Source: Planctomycetota bacterium (GTDB lineage Bacteria; Planctomycetota; Planctomycetia; Gemmatales; Gemmataceae). From it: a stretch of DNA of 64,000 nucleotides. Below are positions 63,473 to 64,000 of the stretch, piece after piece; position 1 is the stretch's first letter; every line of letters begins with the position of its first letter. The notes under the pieces were generated by a model. That model was not told the DNA's origin. It ran no database searches and saw nothing but the letters and a program-made list of their open reading frames with translations. Made by a program: the position numbers and the translations under genes. The stretch is taken from positions 1 through 64,000 of the forward strand of contig JAKOSN010000038.1 of the NCBI GenBank assembly GCA_029777335.1. The letters run 5' to 3'.

Positions 63473-64000
63473 TCCTGGCCTCCGCGCCGTTGTCGGGATG
63501 AAGTGCCTGTTCGCAATGGGGAAGCGCCCACCCCGATCGGGCGGGTGTTCCACTTTCGTTGATAGTCCTCCAGAGCCGAGGGGACGGGCTGGTAGGGATA
63601 TTGTTTCATCGCCTGGGTTGGGAGGGGGTCGACCTCTCCGCCTGTGGCGGTGAATGGACCAATGTCTTTTCCCCAACCCCAGGCACGGAGGACAAAGGAG
63701 CGTTTCCATCCAGGGGGAAGCGAGGGGAGTGTGGTTGCGTCGAAATGGACGGTGATCTCATCGCCAGGACCGCAGAGTACATGGCGATCATCGCGGGCAC
63801 GCAGCAGTTCGGTCACCTCGCCGTACCGGGTGAACATTCCTTTCCAGCGGGTGATGGCCACGGGCTCGGTCCGCTCCGGGTCGTAGCTGACGGGCCCTCG
63901 TCCCTGGGGGGTGATCTCCTGCATAAAGCCGCGAGCGGCCAGAGTGGCTGTCTTCACCTCAAGTGGAGTGACGCGCAGGGTGTCTTCCCTGGTGGATACA
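63469..64000 (-). CDS. CRTAC1/ASPIC-type protein, C-terminal part
   Basis: The frame is open to the right-hand edge, so only the last 176 residues are visible and the N-terminus lies beyond the window. The segment RYGEVTELLRARDDRHVLCG, then GDEITVHFDATTLPSLPPGW, the RAWGWGKDIGPFTATGGEVDPLP stretch and QAMKQYPY match the tail shared by FG-GAP/VCBS-repeat CRTAC1 proteins and related ASPIC/UnbV-TPR proteins, usually secreted and possibly calcium- or ligand-binding. It runs into the AhpD-like gene by ATGA overlap, so the two are co-translated. Confidence 0.78.
   Translation of the reverse strand, partial: VSTREDTLRVTPLEVKTATLAARGFMQEITPQGRGPVSYDPERTEPVAITRWKGMFTRYGEVTELLRARDDRHVLCGPGDEITVHFDATTLPSLPPGWKRSFVLRAWGWGKDIGPFTATGGEVDPLPTQAMKQYPYQPVPSALEDYQRKWNTRPIGVGASPLRTGTSSRQRRGGQE

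Overview
This GC-rich, densely packed window looks chromosomal and most likely comes from a planctomycete, probably a Gemmata relative (Gemmataceae or near). The family evidence is a PSCyt1/DUF1549/DUF1553 protein followed by a DUF1501 protein, a TIGR02996 leucine-rich-repeat protein, several large Ser/Thr kinases, a PQQ/NHL propeller set, a CRTAC1-type tail and a SpoVG with a zinc ribbon next to ispE. No rRNA, tRNA, CRISPR array, transposase or phage gene is visible. The organism call is inference from families, not from a marker gene.

Layout. 1-6 kb: tail of a sialate O-acetylesterase, then a leftward catabolic-looking run (NHL propeller, Ldh-type dehydrogenase, 3-hydroxyisobutyrate-dehydrogenase-like enzyme, MFS transporter) and a secreted propeller. 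6.6-8.8 kb: a secreted protein and an O-methyltransferase. 8.8-16.2 kb: a leftward run of a YchF-like GTPase, an HSP90-family chaperone and four tandem paralogues of a tryptophan-rich, TPR-like protein of 360-371 residues, most joined by overlapping stop/start codons. 16.3-25 kb: a GNAT protein, an unknown protein, the PSCyt1/DUF1553 + DUF1501 pair, a membrane kinase and a small unknown. 25-30.3 kb: a leftward hydrolase/methyltransferase/GH3 operon, a PfkB kinase and an FHA membrane protein. 30.4-36.4 kb: a small gene with an in-frame TGA, a dual-specificity phosphatase, an ECF sigma factor with a 74-residue partner, the VTC + DUF4956 pair and a large multidomain kinase. 36.6-42.5 kb: S9 peptidase, spoVG-ispE, photolyase, a membrane protein. 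42.5-48 kb: SDR, cytochrome c nitrite reductase NrfA/NrfH with a DUF3472 protein and a mini membrane protein, and purB. 48-64 kb: mixed housekeeping and secreted genes, ending with a heptaheme-TPR protein, an amidohydrolase, an AhpD-like protein and a CRTAC1-type tail.

The two strongest leads are these. (1) The AhpD-like gene at 62900-63472 has TGA exactly where the second cysteine of the family's CxxC motif belongs, followed by a 12-base-pair hairpin at selenocysteine-insertion distance; it is probably a CxxU selenoprotein that a standard gene caller would split in two. A second in-frame TGA occurs in a small gene at 30434-30838. (2) The HSP90 + four-paralogue operon at 8789-15037 is a compact module I do not recognise as a described system; the arrangement suggests a dedicated chaperone with its own family of helical-repeat partners or clients.
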